A program made the position numbers and the translations under genes. Shown here one piece after another: positions 46,101-61,100 of a stretch of DNA of 64,000 nt (the stretch's first letter is position 1; every line of letters starts with the position of its first letter). Under the pieces are notes generated by a model that ran no database searches, had not been told where the DNA came from, and was given only the letters and a program-made list of their open reading frames with translations. This DNA is from Undaria pinnatifida. Its lineage: Eukaryota > Sar > Phaeophyceae > Laminariales > Alariaceae. The DNA lies in the NCBI GenBank assembly GCA_012845835.1, contig JABAKD010000002.1, forward strand, positions 496,001-560,000. Reading direction: 5' to 3'.

Positions 46101-49100
46101 GATGCCGACGGTGGATAGCGCTGCCGCGGCCTTTGTGTGTCGTTCTTCAGCTCTTCGTCTCTTATTCTTATGTCATTTCCACACGAACAACTCGGCTCCC
46201 TCCTCTACCCGTTGAGGCCATTCGCCGGCTTTCTGAGCAGCCTTTGGTCACCCTTTACATTTCATTCCAAAGACCGATTTGTCCTCCTTCAGATGCACCA
46301 ACCAGTCCTTCTCTTGCCCCCCTGAGTAGCCGTTACCCCCAATGAGCTCCCAAAACACCACCCTCTGTGGCAGACACTCCTCCCACATACGTGCTACGAA
46401 TCCCGAAACCAATATCCTCTGTTTGCGCACTATCGCCTCTATGCTCATCTCGAAAGCTGTTTAGGCAAGCACGTCGGCGTACGATAGGGTGTGGTCGTCG
46501 CTCAACCGTTTTCGCCACCCGAGGCATCGGAGGATCATGAATCGGAGGAGCATGGAGTGGTGAACCCGTCGCAGCCTGTCATAGTCAGGCTTGTTGGGGT
46601 TCTACGTCATGCAACCGTAGAGTAGTGCCTTGACCACCTCGGCTCTCAGCAACCGCACCTTCAACCGTAAGCGCATACACGGGCGATCACAGATTTCCAT
46701 ATTGCACCGCTGAAAGCGCCCCCAGGCCCGCTGAAGACGCCGGGCTATTTCACTGCTAAGTTCTCTGTCTGCGGTGATAGCCCCGCCCAAGTACAAAAAC
46801 TCGATTGTTTGTTTGTACATGTGACCGGCTGCATTGATGGTGAATGACACCTTCCCCCCGCGTCGGGTTTTGCTAGTGTGTTTTGCCTTGGGGCATTCCT
46901 CCACTCCTGAGTGACTAAAGCCTGTTCTGTGACGACGGGCTTGATTACGTGAACAACAAAAACAGTCCCAATCGAGTTAATATTCCGGAATCAGCAACAA
47001 CAACATATTCATCATACCATATCAGAACGTACACTGTATGTATGGTGTTAGTCAGACATAACCACAGCAAGCAGGGGCAACCGCCGGTTCCATTCCTACT
47101 GCATGCAGTTATTCTAATGTTGTATAGAAGGACTTCGAGGTCGATACTGGACGTGTGCTGGTGCTGGCCGGATTAGTTAGTGTGTGCCTTGTATGCAGCA
47201 GGTACGTCGGAATATAATGCTACTGCAAGCGCTGATGTGTACCAGGTCTGTCCCTAACTACATAGGCTATGATACCATCCACGCAAATCGCGCCATTACT
47301 CAGTGGTTCCATCGGTTAGTGCCAGTACAAACTGGTCAGTACTACGCTAAGGCCGTATGTTTACAGGCCTTTCTTCCTCGTCGTTTTTTCGCGCAAATTA
47401 CTCGCACTGGTGACCAGAACGAGGCATCGCCAGCTAACACGTAACACAGCACAGGGCCATCACTTCCGACGATAAATCGCTGGTTGCAACCAATCAAGGG
47501 CCCTTTCTCCTGCCCCTTTCGCATGTTGTTTTCTTCCTTGCGTGTGCGTAGCAGGCGGCGTCAGCCGCCAGCGGAGCGAAGCTCTTCAATTCCATGTATT
47601 CAGCAGTAGCGTGGTACGACTTCGTACTTTTCCGCCTAAGTAGCACGGTTGATTGGCCATGCAGCTGTTTTTGAGGCTTTCCCATCCAGCGAACGATGTG
47701 TTGCATTCCCATGAAGATCGCGTCATCACATATAAGTATGCGCTGAACGAGTTGGGGTGTGCGTTGATACTACAGCAGGCGTGTGGTCCAAAGAAAGCAG
47801 GCCAAAGATAAGCGTGTTGACTGCTTTGGAAACTCACAATCCCTTACTCTACCAATCCCAAGTAACATGTCCCCAACCGCGGGTTTCCACTTGTGGAGGC
47901 GGCAAAACAGATGCTTCGGTAGGTGTGGATGCACGCTGCGATAGCCTCTAGGTGGAACGTTTGGTGGCTGAAACGGTTTCTGAGTTAATGAACTCCTTAC
48001 CCACAATCGCCGGAACTTCGTTCATGTACGGCAATATGCTTCTCGTTGTATACCTAGGCCATGGTATTGGGGTTGAGGGATCATGGTGGAGCATTTGCAA
48101 TTCGTTCCAACTCATCTTTTTGGCGAGCTATTGTATTAAGTATCAATATCAATGATACGATACATTGTATTGTATACCAGTATGATACAAGCTTCCCCTT
48201 CGGGATGCGGGTAACCTAAAATCTCAGGGGCGTGGCAAGGCCAAAATGGAGACACCGGTACCACACGGGATAAATATGTTCCCGCCGATAATGGTGTTAA
48301 GTGTTATCACGTAGATAAACTCAACTGCTGTTCTTAGAGGAAACGGGTGGCACGAGCTAGTGGTGCATTGCTCGAAAGGAAGAGTAGTACTCAGCGGGAA
48401 GAGTGTGATACCGGTGGGTGCACGTTGTACTGATGTACGCGCAAACGAATGAGTAGTAGTCAGGGGATGGATGCTGTGTAACGTACGTGGAATAGTGCTC
48501 GTTGCTATATAGCACGTCACATGTGTTTGCTCTTAATCTTGGTAATGGATAGGGTTGACCAGTTGTTACTTGGTTCGCGGCACCACCGTCGGTATGTGTG
48601 GCGTTCGTGGTACGATTTTACATGAGTTGGAGGTAGTGTTAAACGCTTTGGTACTGTGTTTGAGGTGAACTAAAACCTTGATGTACTCCTCGTTTATTCC
48701 CATAGATTGTAGAGCTAGATCGATTGTGCTCCCGCCTGAACCCGCCACTACTTGGTGCATTTTGTCACAAATGTTTGCGTGTATGATATGTGTGTACGAC
48801 AACAGCAACATAACTAGAACCGATGCACCCAGCTCACCAGATGGCGTCCTGGGCGCGTGGCGAACGCTGAAATAGAACTGTACCCGATTTGGACACAGAA
48901 GCACCTTGTCTATGCCTGATTTTGGCTATCGCTAACACTGAGTTGTATATCCTTGAACCCTAACCATGGTTCCATCGTGCCAAAAAAAAATATTTGGCCA
49001 AGTCGAGACTCGTGTGCATGCTGCGCTCGCGATGCCTGCCACCCTCGCCGCGCTCGGCGCCATCTTCCAAGCTTTCCCCGCTTTATGTCCCTGTGATCCC

Positions 49101-52100
49101 TGTCTCCCTCGCGGAGAGAGGCAAGCCGTGCCCTGTGGCGCTCATTCCAACACTCATCTGTTCCCGGCCTCTACTTCCCAACCTCCTCCTGCTGGCATGC
49201 GGATATAAAATGCCGGGATATATATGTGTTTTTTTTGTTCAAATAATAACGGTCCCTTCTTTCCGACGCGTCTAGTTATCCCGCAAGAGAAAAGAAAACA
49301 CACTGGGTCAACCACGCCCACTGAAGCTTTCGCTCCTGCCTCGACGAGCGGCAGCCCGCGTGACGGGAGAGCGTTGGCCGGATTACCCTTGTCTGCACCC
49401 ATGCCCACGCACCCACGTCGGCATCCGCGGTCGAAACGGCCCAGGGTGGCGCCCCTCCAAACCCCACACTACTCCGATCCACCTGTGTTTTGCTGCTGCT
49501 ACTGCTGCTGCTGTTTTGCTGTTTCTGCTGAGGTTAATTTAGCCCGGGCGGTTGTTGCTACTGCTGCTGTGCTGCTGCTGAGGTTAGTTGAGTATCGGGC
49601 CATTTTTTTACACACAAAACAACGTGAAACAACAATTTAAAAAAGTTTATCCAAATATCAACATTTGAAAAATCAATTTGGAGTGTTCCAGGTGAACTGC
49701 TCGTCTCAGGGAGGCGGAACGCAATCCCTTGCCAAATGGATCCAGTTAAGCGACATTTAATTCACCTAGCGCCGCCACGTAGCTCGGCCGAGATCCAGAC
49801 GTGCTTCATAATGTACTCATGGCAGGCTAGCCTGCCCCGCATTGAAAGTGCGAGAAGAAACAATCGGCCGCCGGAGAGCAGCGAGCCAAAAAAATAACTA
49901 AGATAACATTTTACGTATACATACTGTAAATGGCATGTAGCTCCTCAGTTGGAGAGCGTCAGCAAAGAAATGGTGCACCTGTACTCTACTAATACCGTAA
50001 CCAGCCGTAGCATGCGTCGCCTTGTTTGTATCATTGGTTTTCGTGGTGCTTGAAATTCGAGGGGCGCTGTACCCCGCCCAACAACGAACCTTGGCACAGA
50101 AATCAAACATTGGGAAATGCGAGCTTTTTGTGATACTTCGTCACGCGTGTTACGGTGTGTGCTTGTCCTCTCGCAGTGCTAAACAACTCAAGATATCAAA
50201 CGAGTTTGAGTGCTGTTGCACTGTGTTGTGCCGTCTGGTTCAACTTCGTCGGAGTACGTACTGTCTTTCCGGTCCAAACACCCGCGTCTTACTCGATATT
50301 TGTGGAACCGCGGTGCACATGGCGGTCACGGTAGTGCCTCCCTCCCGACACTCGAATGGCGGTGAACAATATGGTCCTTGGATAGGGCTATCTCACCACC
50401 GCCGCACGGCAGAAAGGACGCCCCGGTAAAGCGGTGTTGTGCCATAGCAATATAATATGACTGCTTTACTGGTGGTCGCAGCAGTTCTATTCGTTCCATG
50501 TTCTAAGCACAATACTCCGGTCGCGATACGCGGTTTGGACCGCTTTGTGTGTCGATACCGCCTCCCTGAAACCACATTACATGTATGTGGTACCCTGCAA
50601 ATATACTCCATTGTTTTGACCCTATATCCGGGCCAGTTGGTCGATAACGATGACGTTGCTGCAGGGCACGTAGCAGCTTGCCGCGTAATCACGCCGACGC
50701 AAATATCTCGGCAATTCTGCTCCCGTATGAAATCAATTGCAGCACGTGCTTAGCAACGCGCATCCGCATCTGCTACGTGCTGCAATTTATTTCCCACCGG
50801 AGCAGAGTTGCCGAGACATTTGCGTCGACTCGATTACGTAAAAAACTACTTCTGTGTACCGTGCACCAACGTCGTCGTTATCAACCAACTGGCCCAATGC
50901 TTGGGTCGAACTATTGGACTATACGCTCATCATAATGCAAAAGCATCCGCCCTGCCGGCGGTCATTCACCACATATGCCGTCGCTGAGCTCTGCTTGGTT
51001 AATACAGTTTTGTTGTATATACGTATGAAGCTGTTCGATGCAGCGTACTCAAACAACACGTTCCTGCAAAAGAGTGGTCGCCGCCTGATGGAGTAGAAAT
51101 CGCAACCTTAACCTGAAAAGACCCTAATATTGGATTGTTTCAATGTAAGGCTCCTTCATCAGCTATTATTGACAAATCTTACCGCAGCTGTGTGATTGAG
51201 TCCTGATGAAAGGCGTGGAGGGCCGCCGGGCTTCCTCTCGACGGATTGTTTTCGTGTGTTCAAGTCCATGTTTGGTTGATGCTTTAGGTGACTCTATCCG
51301 TGCTAAACAGTCATTATCCACCCGACCCCCGCCACCCTGCCCGTTTCCTGTCGTACAGATATCATGCGATACCAATACCAACATGAGGGTGACGGATGGC
51401 GCCACAGTGGAGCTAACATCGTCCCTTGCGGAGTTGAACCTCGTCAACGTTCGATTCGTGCTGAGAAGCGCCTCCTCACTGGTTGTGTCGGCAGCCAACA
51501 TTCAGTGGCAAAGCGAGGAGGCAAACGATGTGAGCTCGGAACTAATATCAATGCGTACTGGGCGAACTGGGTTCTTGGAATATTGTCCACTCTGTAGTCG
51601 ATTTAGTTTTAATAATTTGTGCAGGTGACGACCGCGGCGTTGCATACAGGTTCACCTCGTGGACATCACCTATATATTCCGGTTGAGATACACAGAGACT
51701 CGTCGACTCACACTCGCCCGACTTTGATTCTTCCTTCAACAAGTGATACGAATAGAGGTGCACATGCACCACTTATTTTCTGACATGTTCCTCAATTTGG
51801 GAACTTAAGACGTCCCCCCAAAAAAACTTATTTGGTGAAAATGAAACTGCTACCGGATGAAAAATGCCGTGGCCTAAGTACACGACACGAGAATCATCAT
51901 CCAAAATAACGATAATGGTGTTTGTTTTTTCCGACCGTTTTGGGTTAAGGAGCCCCTTTATTCACGAAACGACAGTAGCCAAAAAAAGGTATACCTCTAT
52001 CGTAGCCTGCGTCATCTCCAAAACCAATTTCTGTATCCCTGGGCCATAGAATTGGATGAGAGGGGTTGGCCTTTAGTTTTCCCAAAATCAGTTTGTGGGG

Positions 52101-55100
52101 GTGAGTGCAGTGTGCAGAGCTGCTTCATCCTTCCTCTTCGTCCTTCCTCTTGATCCTTCCTCTTCATCCTTATTATTCATCCGCACTCTTCATCCCTTTT
52201 CTGAATCTTTTCTCTTCGGCTTCAATGTGTGTCGTGCTGCAAACGAACAGGGCCGGAGTGGTGCTGCGCTAAACGTGAACTCGGGATGCACAGCAACCTT
52301 CAAAGAAACCGTCACATTCACCGGGTGCACCATAGTGGTAAGAAGATGATGCCAACCTTCAGCCTCATGACGCCTGCTACAAGAGAAGGGGCGCTCTTTC
52401 GTCGAAAGCGTATATCTGACCGAGGAGCCATTTCAAAACAGGAACTTGCCTAAACCTTTGGAAAACGTTTCGCGCGCTTTGTGATGCCATCTCATGTTTA
52501 GCTATCATAGGCGATAGAGTTGCACGTTAGTCAACTTATATATGTTTAGTCAACATCAGGTTTGGGGTGAGGTGTGTAGACGAGATTCAAACATTCGGGT
52601 ACAGACATAGGATAGCCCCAATCTTGCGGGTGATTCAGCCTGCTGAAAGCGGGGCACCAAAACATGACCCTCCCACGGTTATAACTCCGATTACGCACGA
52701 AAAACTATTTGTCTTGGAATGGGAGCGAGACACCCACAGCGCTACGTCTACACTCCTGGGCTTCGCAGAAACCCGGGGGTCTCAGCTGATGTATGACACC
52801 CGACTTGATGGATGGACCCGACGTGAGAAACAAAGCCGGAAACCCCGTGGGTGAAAAAGTGTGTTCATATTCGGCGGGGCTCCTAACGGCAGTTACATTT
52901 TTACGGTTTTTATGAATCTGCATGCCTGTTCGTGTATCGTAAACCCAAAAATATATTGGTGTATCTGCCCCCAGACGCTGCAGCAGGCCTCTTTTTCACC
53001 CTGGTACGCCATCACGTCAAATGTTTGAGTCCGTCGCCGCCATACCCACCGTGCCCCTTCCACAGAGCTATCCATGGGCAGACAAGGGCGGGGCCGTTTC
53101 CAACCAGGGAGATCTCGAGTTCATGGGTGACGTAGTGATCATCGGGACGACAGAGGTGACTCAGGCGGCGGTAACGGGGGGCACGTGTAGGGAGCCTTGT
53201 GCCCTAGTGACGGTTTCTATGATGGAGCTAGCGCGGTTTGTTCAGACGAAAATATGACCTCTGACTTGAAGGGCTTTTCCTCAACTGCCGAACTATGCAT
53301 TTGTTTGCCGGATGATAAGAAACATTCGTATCGCGTTTAAAGCATGGGAATGTTAACCGATTTGCACTTTCGATTGTTTGCAGAGTCAGTTCTTGGATGA
53401 GGCGCGTTGTCACTTTAAAACCCACATACCCAGTTCCGGTACTGATTCGGAGTAGGTTGCCCCCTAAAACAAGTTGTTAAGGTCGTTTTCATCCGGTGAC
53501 TCCGAGATACTAGGTGCTACTCTTATCGCCTTGCAGCACCCGTCTTATGCACGGTTCAACGCTGCTTGATCGAGTGTCTACTAATTTTCTCCGCAAACCG
53601 CTAGGTTTGATGTGTTGCTGTGAAGTATTTTCATGCCGTCATGCGAGTTTTGTTTTTGGCTCCCGCGTTTGCGTTTGTTGCCGTAAAACGCCTTGTGAAA
53701 ACAGGTTACAACCCTTGAGGTACACCGTGGTAAGCTACGTACTCTTGCGAAGGAGACTGCTTTGGCGTGGCCGGCTTCATGCTGTCATTAAATTCCTGTT
53801 TATTCTTCTCTTTTTCAGACAAATCGTAGAACCTATGCGAGCGCAGTTCAAAACCAACATAATTCAGGTGGCAACTGTGCACTGATTCTCGCGGCGAAGA
53901 GGAGTGCGTGCTATCGATAACAGGACAGGTGCCATCGAAGCCGTTTGCTCTTAACCTTTCAGGGTTTTGTATCGGACCTCCATTTCCACGCTCATTGTTT
54001 TTGCTATGTAAACCACTAAACGACTTGATAGAACGTCGTTATTCGTGTTCTCAAGATTTTTCTGGTATCCCCGTCTTCTCGCTCGTTGTGCACACCTTTC
54101 CCAACTCGGGCACTCGTGCAGGGCGGAGGGCTGTACAACACCGGGACTGTCACGGTAAGCAACACGCATCGTATCGTTTGGTGTATACCAACGAACGCAA
54201 ATCTATGGAGTGATAATCGTGTATCATGGTCGCATCGTCACGTGTTTAACTCGTGCGCCGTTTAGGTGTGTTACGGCGAACTTTCCCGCGGTGGCTTCAT
54301 GCTCCAACGCTTGTATGCATGTCGCACATTGCTCAAAGTTTCCCGGGAAACCTTCTGCGGCTGCATGCACATACTATACATTGTTCATGCCGTCAATCCA
54401 TGTGTTGTTATAGCACGCGTTGCTCAGGTCAGCTTTTATGCCGTGACGATGAAGGAGACAAGAGGCCTGAAACAAGGCTTGTGTAGGGCCGTCATGTGCT
54501 GGCTTGCGATATCGATTGCCTCATGATATAGGATAGGTGTGGGGTTGACCTAGACTTATGGATTGACGTATCCGCAGCTCTCTCCGCTGTCGGGCTAGGG
54601 GTATGATATGATGTCTGCAAACGCACCATTCACCGGTGCAAAGGAATCGAGCTCGTGACAAGCTGTCAATATACGTACACAGTCGCAGTTGCGACGCGAG
54701 CTCCACGTATGACTTGCAACGGCTGTGCAGGAGTACACGAGGCAAGACGCTTGCTGCGATAAAGGTCGCGCTCTTCGTGTCATTTTTGTTTTGGAAGGCG
54801 GGGCTTCTGAGCCCATAATCGTGGGAGCATCATTCTCGTTTTTGAAGATTGATTTTCAACTGGTATACCTAATGATCGGCCTTACGTTTTGTGATCTGGT
54901 TTCATTTGATGTTTACTATTTCATACAAATCTGTTTTTGGTTGGGGTATATAGACTATAGACTATACATTTATCCTCGAGGAACTACCACCAGTTTCATC
55001 AGTATGAAATAGTTTCAGCCGCCGCTGTTTGGGGTTTGACCCTCGCGTGGAATTTTCGCTGCTCTTTCTCGCGCCGTGCAGTTCTATGGAGATGCCACGT

Positions 55101-58100
55101 TTGAAGACAACCACAACGCCAACGTGAGTGCCCATCTACTTTACACTTCGGGAGGTTGATGATATCCCCCAACGACAAACTAGACGAGGAGGGGCGACAA
55201 ACATGCCCTTTTTCCTGCTACCCACCGTGATCATCATTGTCTCGTGATCGTCTTCAGCACTCGTTTCTTTTTGCGACGATCGGGGGTTTCACATCCTGGC
55301 CAAAATATTCGCAAACCCAGTTGTGTTCTATGTCCGTTGCATACATAGGCTATGAAATAGTTCATCAGGGTATTCTTGCATTAGTTCTCGGAGTATTTAT
55401 TTTAGTGACGAGATTTTTTATTCTTGATGGTTGATGTTTGATATTTGATGCTTATCGCCCCAACTTAGGAACCTCGGGTAAAAACATTAATTGCCGCACC
55501 CCTCTGCCGTTGCATGCTATTGAAAGATTTAGAGTGGGCTCAACTTCGTACCATTACGCTTTTAATAGTGCACTTACTACTTATTCATTAGGCTGCGATT
55601 CCACTCGAAACGGCCACGAAACACTTTTCCAGCCACCACCTACGTGAAGTACTATTATTGGAGTACGAGAGGTAGCACCTTTCGAACACGCCATTTCGGA
55701 TAAACGGGGAACATCAACCGGTTAGTTACTACCCAGCATCGTCAACCCACCGTTAGGACCTTGCGCTAGATTTTCGCGATACACCTATCTGAACGTTAGA
55801 TCATGGGATTGCGTCCATTTGTGATATTTACGGCATGTTGCGCAATAGAATATTCAGTGTGGTAGATCGTGGAGCTGCGCGCGTTTGCGATCAAAGTCAG
55901 GTTTTTACCGAGGAACGTAGACAACTACTCGAGTAAGACGGCTAATGGACCAATTCGTGCCCCACTGTCGTGTCCTGTGTTGACCCAGACTATTATTATC
56001 GATGGTAAGACAGTAGTGGGACTCTATCCTCTATAGACTAGTGGCGGTATGCGCTAGCCGGAAATAAATACCGGCGCCAGTTGCCGTAGCACAAACTGAC
56101 ATTGATCCGCAATCTGCCACACTATCCACTGGTCGTTCTCATCATACGCGCCGAGTGATTTCACAGGCAGCACAAAGGGCGACCGGCTCAACAAACCCGG
56201 CGCTATTGAGGGAACCCTATTACACCCCAAATCCCGAGGAATGACGAGTCATCCTTACATTTCTTGCTCAACGTGCGTGTGTTGTCCCTCTGATCTGTAG
56301 AACTACAACGACGGCGGCGGTGGGCTTTTCACGGAAGACGGACTGGTCACGTTCAAGGGTGCGGCCAACTTCATCGGAAACGAAGTGGTAGAGTTCCTTG
56401 ACTACGATTCCGTAGGTATACGCTACTTCGGGGGCGAGGGAGGCGGCCTGCACGTCGATATTTCGGACGACGATGTCGGCGTGATCTTTGAGGGTCCTGT
56501 GCTCTTCAGCGGCAACTCGGCCAAGGTGAGAACAGCTGGCATGTGGCCAAGGCCATGGTAGCGAAGCGTGCGACGATACGTTTCGTATTGTTTTTAGCAA
56601 TTGTTTGCCGAAACAGTGGTGACTGACAGGGCTGTCCTAACTAGGAGGAGGTACTTTTTTCGGGTCATGACCAGACCCGCGGATCGAGTCTCAATTCGGG
56701 TCGAGTCAGGAAGTTTTCAAAAAAGCCTCTTTAGTCTAATACGGTTTGGGTAACGAGGTACTAAAGTTATCGCGTGTCGACGTCTGGTGAGGAGGTTTTC
56801 AAGTGCCACAACGTCGCGTGGCATCACCTGGACATGACCCGTTAGAAGCGAACTGAACCGTGAAAACTCCCGGTATTGCCGTTACTAGTGTTTGGCAATA
56901 GTACGTATTGATAGGAATTATTTGTATGTCTACACTGACCCAGGCTACACGGTACCATAAGGGTTATGTTGGTTTTATGTTGTTTTGTATCTTGTTTTGT
57001 ATGTTGCTTTGTTGCTGGTATGTTTCATTATGTTTTACGTTGTTTTATCTTGTTTTATGTTGTTTTTATGTTGCTTTTTGGTTGTTTTTATTGTGTTGTT
57101 TTTACTGGACTTTTTTTTGCCGTGGCTCGGGGTCGCTCGCGCGAGTAACCCCTCTGTTCCTTGCGGTCTTAGGTTTTCTTCATGCCTCATTTAACTTTCT
57201 TCACGATATCAAAGCGCAATAAAAATTTTATCGACGATGCGCGCTAAAACAATGGCCTATCTAGATAGAGTAGAATCGAGTAGAGTAGGTAGAGTGGTGT
57301 AGTTTCGTTTTATACTGTACCTGTGGTGAGGAGGGGAGTACCTCCCGCCGTACCGTAGCCTTGGTGAAACAAGGGCATTTATTACCATTTATTTCCATTT
57401 CTTAGCTGATACATTTACGCTATGTAAATTTGGAGGTCATTTCTTACGGTCATGGCTCAACCCGCGGATCGAGTCTTGAGCCGGGTCACTAAGTTTTCCA
57501 GAACCTCTTGGGTCGAGCCTTGGTGGGTCAGGAGGTACTCAAATTATCACGGCTTGGGTTTGGTCAGAACGTTTTCTAGTGTCAAACTTCGGGTCACATC
57601 ACTTGGAGCCAACCCCTCGAGAATCGAACTGACCCGCGAAAAACCCTGCTTTTGTTAACAATCATCTACAGAGGAATATAATATATTGCTCGTGTTTGGC
57701 ACTGTTTATGGTAAGAGTCATTGTATACTGTTATAAGGCTTAGTTTGGGTAAGCTATTGGTTAACCTTTTGCAAGTGGTCAAACGGACTAATACCCCACT
57801 AAAGCCTTATAACAATACCCTAGACAATAGGATTGTCCATCAGCTTGCACATTCGGATTTTGTCGCTTCCAAGGGTGTTGAGGTATTCAAGCGACAATGG
57901 TTATGAAAAGCTCCATGCATGCCCACCGTAGCGTGGTGTTATAGATTGCTCTGCCGTGCTGGTGCTGGCCTTCAATTTTATTTGCTAATCGTAAGCTTCT
58001 GTGCGGTTACATATCGTGATATGCCCAATTGACACCATGGTTTCGCGATATGCACTGTTTATACCACATAACCCCATGCAACACCGCATATGCACTACCA

Positions 58101-61100
58101 TAATATATAGACTAGTTTGTTATTATTCGGCGGCTATAAATGCATAAATGTTTCCGTCTGTTTTTGAGCGAGATACAGATCGATCCACGCGCACGAGTGG
58201 CTCATTCTCGGTATTGTTTTGAAAATAGGGATATAACAATACAATACCAGTGGTACCGCAGCCATAGACTAGTGGTAAACTGCCCAGTCGGGGACGTGTT
58301 GCTTGCTTTCTCGACGACAGGAGGGGTAAACCCAAACTGCACTGCCAAACTCAGGCAACGTAAACTTTGGGTTTAACATGCATACTTCTCCGGAACATTT
58401 GTCGGCGTATCATCCAAACAATCGGTTGCAATGCGGTGCTTTTCTAGACACCGGAGAACACAGAAGCGGCATCCACTCGCGCGATTGGTTCCGAGTCGCT
58501 TGAGAAACAATGCCCTAACTGTGACTCCATTACCGTATCCTAAAAAACTAGTTATAATACTAATACTCCGTATATTTATCTTCGATCCTCCCTTCAGCTG
58601 ACTATCGCGACCAGCCACGAGTCGAGTCCACGGCTTGTTCCCTGCCAGGCCATGTGTGTATACTCTTAACGTTGGAGTGGTGAGATGGTGCATTTCCGGG
58701 GAATAGCATTAGGGACAGATGATGCCTAAGCGATAACTCGGACGGTTAACGGTGCGGCATCATTCTGTGATCCAATATGACATCGATCTTCGGGGTACAC
58801 ACGTCGATTCTTTATCTCAGATGCGTACCGCTCAGCTCCCTGCCGCTTTTTGTAATATCTTGTTTCCTTCGGTTACCCCCCACGCGTTTACTTGCAAACA
58901 TCTGGCAGGTTTCAAATTCTCTCTTTCATTACAACTCTTGGCACTATGTTCCCGATTTTTCGAGAAACAACTTGGGTTTTGACGGGTAATCTATTGACGA
59001 GGTGTTTGTATTCCAAACTGGGCCCTTTCAGGTGTTTGCAATCAACTCCATGGTAGACATAACGGTGCGATACTTGTCAGATAACCAACCTTATCACGCC
59101 CCCACCCGGTCCCTCGATTATCGCCAATGGCCACACCACAACAGGAAGGAGGCGGTATGTACGCCTCATCTGGTATGGTTATCTTCGAAGATCTGGTGAC
59201 GTTTGAGGACAATGTAGCCACGGTAAGACCACCTGTACATTTACATCGATTCAAGCATTTCCGGCGTGAGACGAATCCACCGACGGTAACCAACGCACTG
59301 GTGCATACCGGGTACATTGGGAGGCCAGTCTTGCAGTTTTTCCGCCCCCCGATCGCTAGTCCTCGAAGCCTCATCATGTTTGATTAAACAAAGGAATGGC
59401 ACTAATAGATGACACGCATACGCACCGTAACGGCCGGAAGCATAAACCTTCGAAGTATGTGACAAAGCTTCTCCACCTCCAGATCATATAATTCGTCATA
59501 ACTGTGACTACACCTGACCACGCGTTCAACTCCCCTCGTTGTGCGATATTGCCCTCAAACGTTCAAACCACAGTCCGTTGGCGACACCTCCGGCGGAGGT
59601 GGGATGACAGTATATCATGGAGCCGTGGAGTTCCAAGCAGGCGTTGTTGCTACTGGTAACATCGCCAAAAACGGTGGCGCCTTCCAGATCCGGGATGAGT
59701 GAGCATATATATGTAGGGCATATATAGGGTATATGTAGGGTATATATGGGGTACTCGACCCAGCAGGCTTAAGTGTTGTGTGCCCATTTCTGCCCCGACG
59801 CACCTCTCACTGATGTGTCTGTGTGTCTGCCCGTTTGCTCGGGTACGAGAACTTCCTAGGTGACATCGGATGGTCCAGTCACTGCTTAGGTATAGATGAA
59901 CCCCTTGTGAGCCACAAAACCCTCCCCACACTAAAGACAAGGTAATTTCCCCCCCAAAACCGGGTTTTCAGTTGCGAAGGGATAACGCTATAATATCGTT
60001 TCGGCTAGTTGGTGGTACAGGCCGAGTTAATCGGCGATGTACCTCATTATCGTTTTTTTTTTTCAAACCACTGTCACCCACTTTTTGGTGGTACAGGCCG
60101 GGTTAATCGGCGATGTACCTTGTTATCGTTTGTTTTGTTTTCAAACTATTGTCACCCACTTTTTAACTTGCGAACCCCCCCAGATTTCAAGGCAAGCATA
60201 TCTTGTACATTTCGAAAGGGGGAACCTTGTACATGCGAATCACTCAATTGAAATTATTGTCGGAATCCAGCGATACCGGGTAGTTCCTCATTATGTGAGG
60301 CCCCGAGGTCAGAAACGTTTTATTTTTCACCAGAAATCGTCATTCTTATCATGGTATGCGTGACTCGAGGCGGCGGTAGTCATTAAACGCTTGGGTGGGT
60401 GGGGTGTTGAGAGACCTTTTCGACGGAGCGACCCAGTAGCTACGAGTTTCAAACTTGCGGCGACGGCAGGTCGCATAAACCAAAACTTGACTCCTTTCCC
60501 AAACTTGCGTGCCGTATTCTTGCCCATGTCCCGCTCAACCCTTTCAATCTTTTCCAAAATTCATAATTAAGCATATTTGTTGCCACTGAGGCTGAATTAC
60601 TTGTGCAGCAGCGTGGCATCATGAAACCAGAAAGGCTAGGTTTGGTTGGGTTTCGTTTTGTGTTGGGTCAGGGTAAACAACAAATGAAAATGTCTACCGG
60701 CCGGGAGTACCTACTCAAAGCGAGAACTAAAGTCCCTTGTAACGTGTTATCAAGAGGAGGGCCGTTGTGGCCACGACACGTTAGCGGCTGCAAGTCAATT
60801 GACCACCTTCCGAAGAGGGTACGATACCGTAGACTGACATAGGTGCAAGGTCCTTCACGCACGATGGCGACGACAGTGATAGCATCAATTGCTGCTGATT
60901 CATGATGCTCTTTGTCTGAATAATTCAGTTATATCCTCCTCCAAAGCCCTCCGCGGAGATAACAACCCCAAGAGCAGTCGTATCATATGGCCTACAGCAA
61001 CAGGCATTTAATCAGCAATACATACAGAAGTCTGTCGACCCGGTGGCGTATCAGATTAATGTCGAGCCTGGTATAGGTCAGTTTCCGGAGTTCGAATCCC

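Larger units (their letters stand above)
43158..51358 (+). other. Gene B intron 1 (8.2 kb)
   Basis: It is 2.3 kb longer than its partner. It contains three copies of the TACACTCCAGCTG unit, three copies of the GA-tailed dispersed repeat, a foldback palindrome, a LINE fragment on the - strand and element X copy 2. It lacks the 850-bp TIR element of gene A. No further shared exon was found. Confidence 0.75.
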
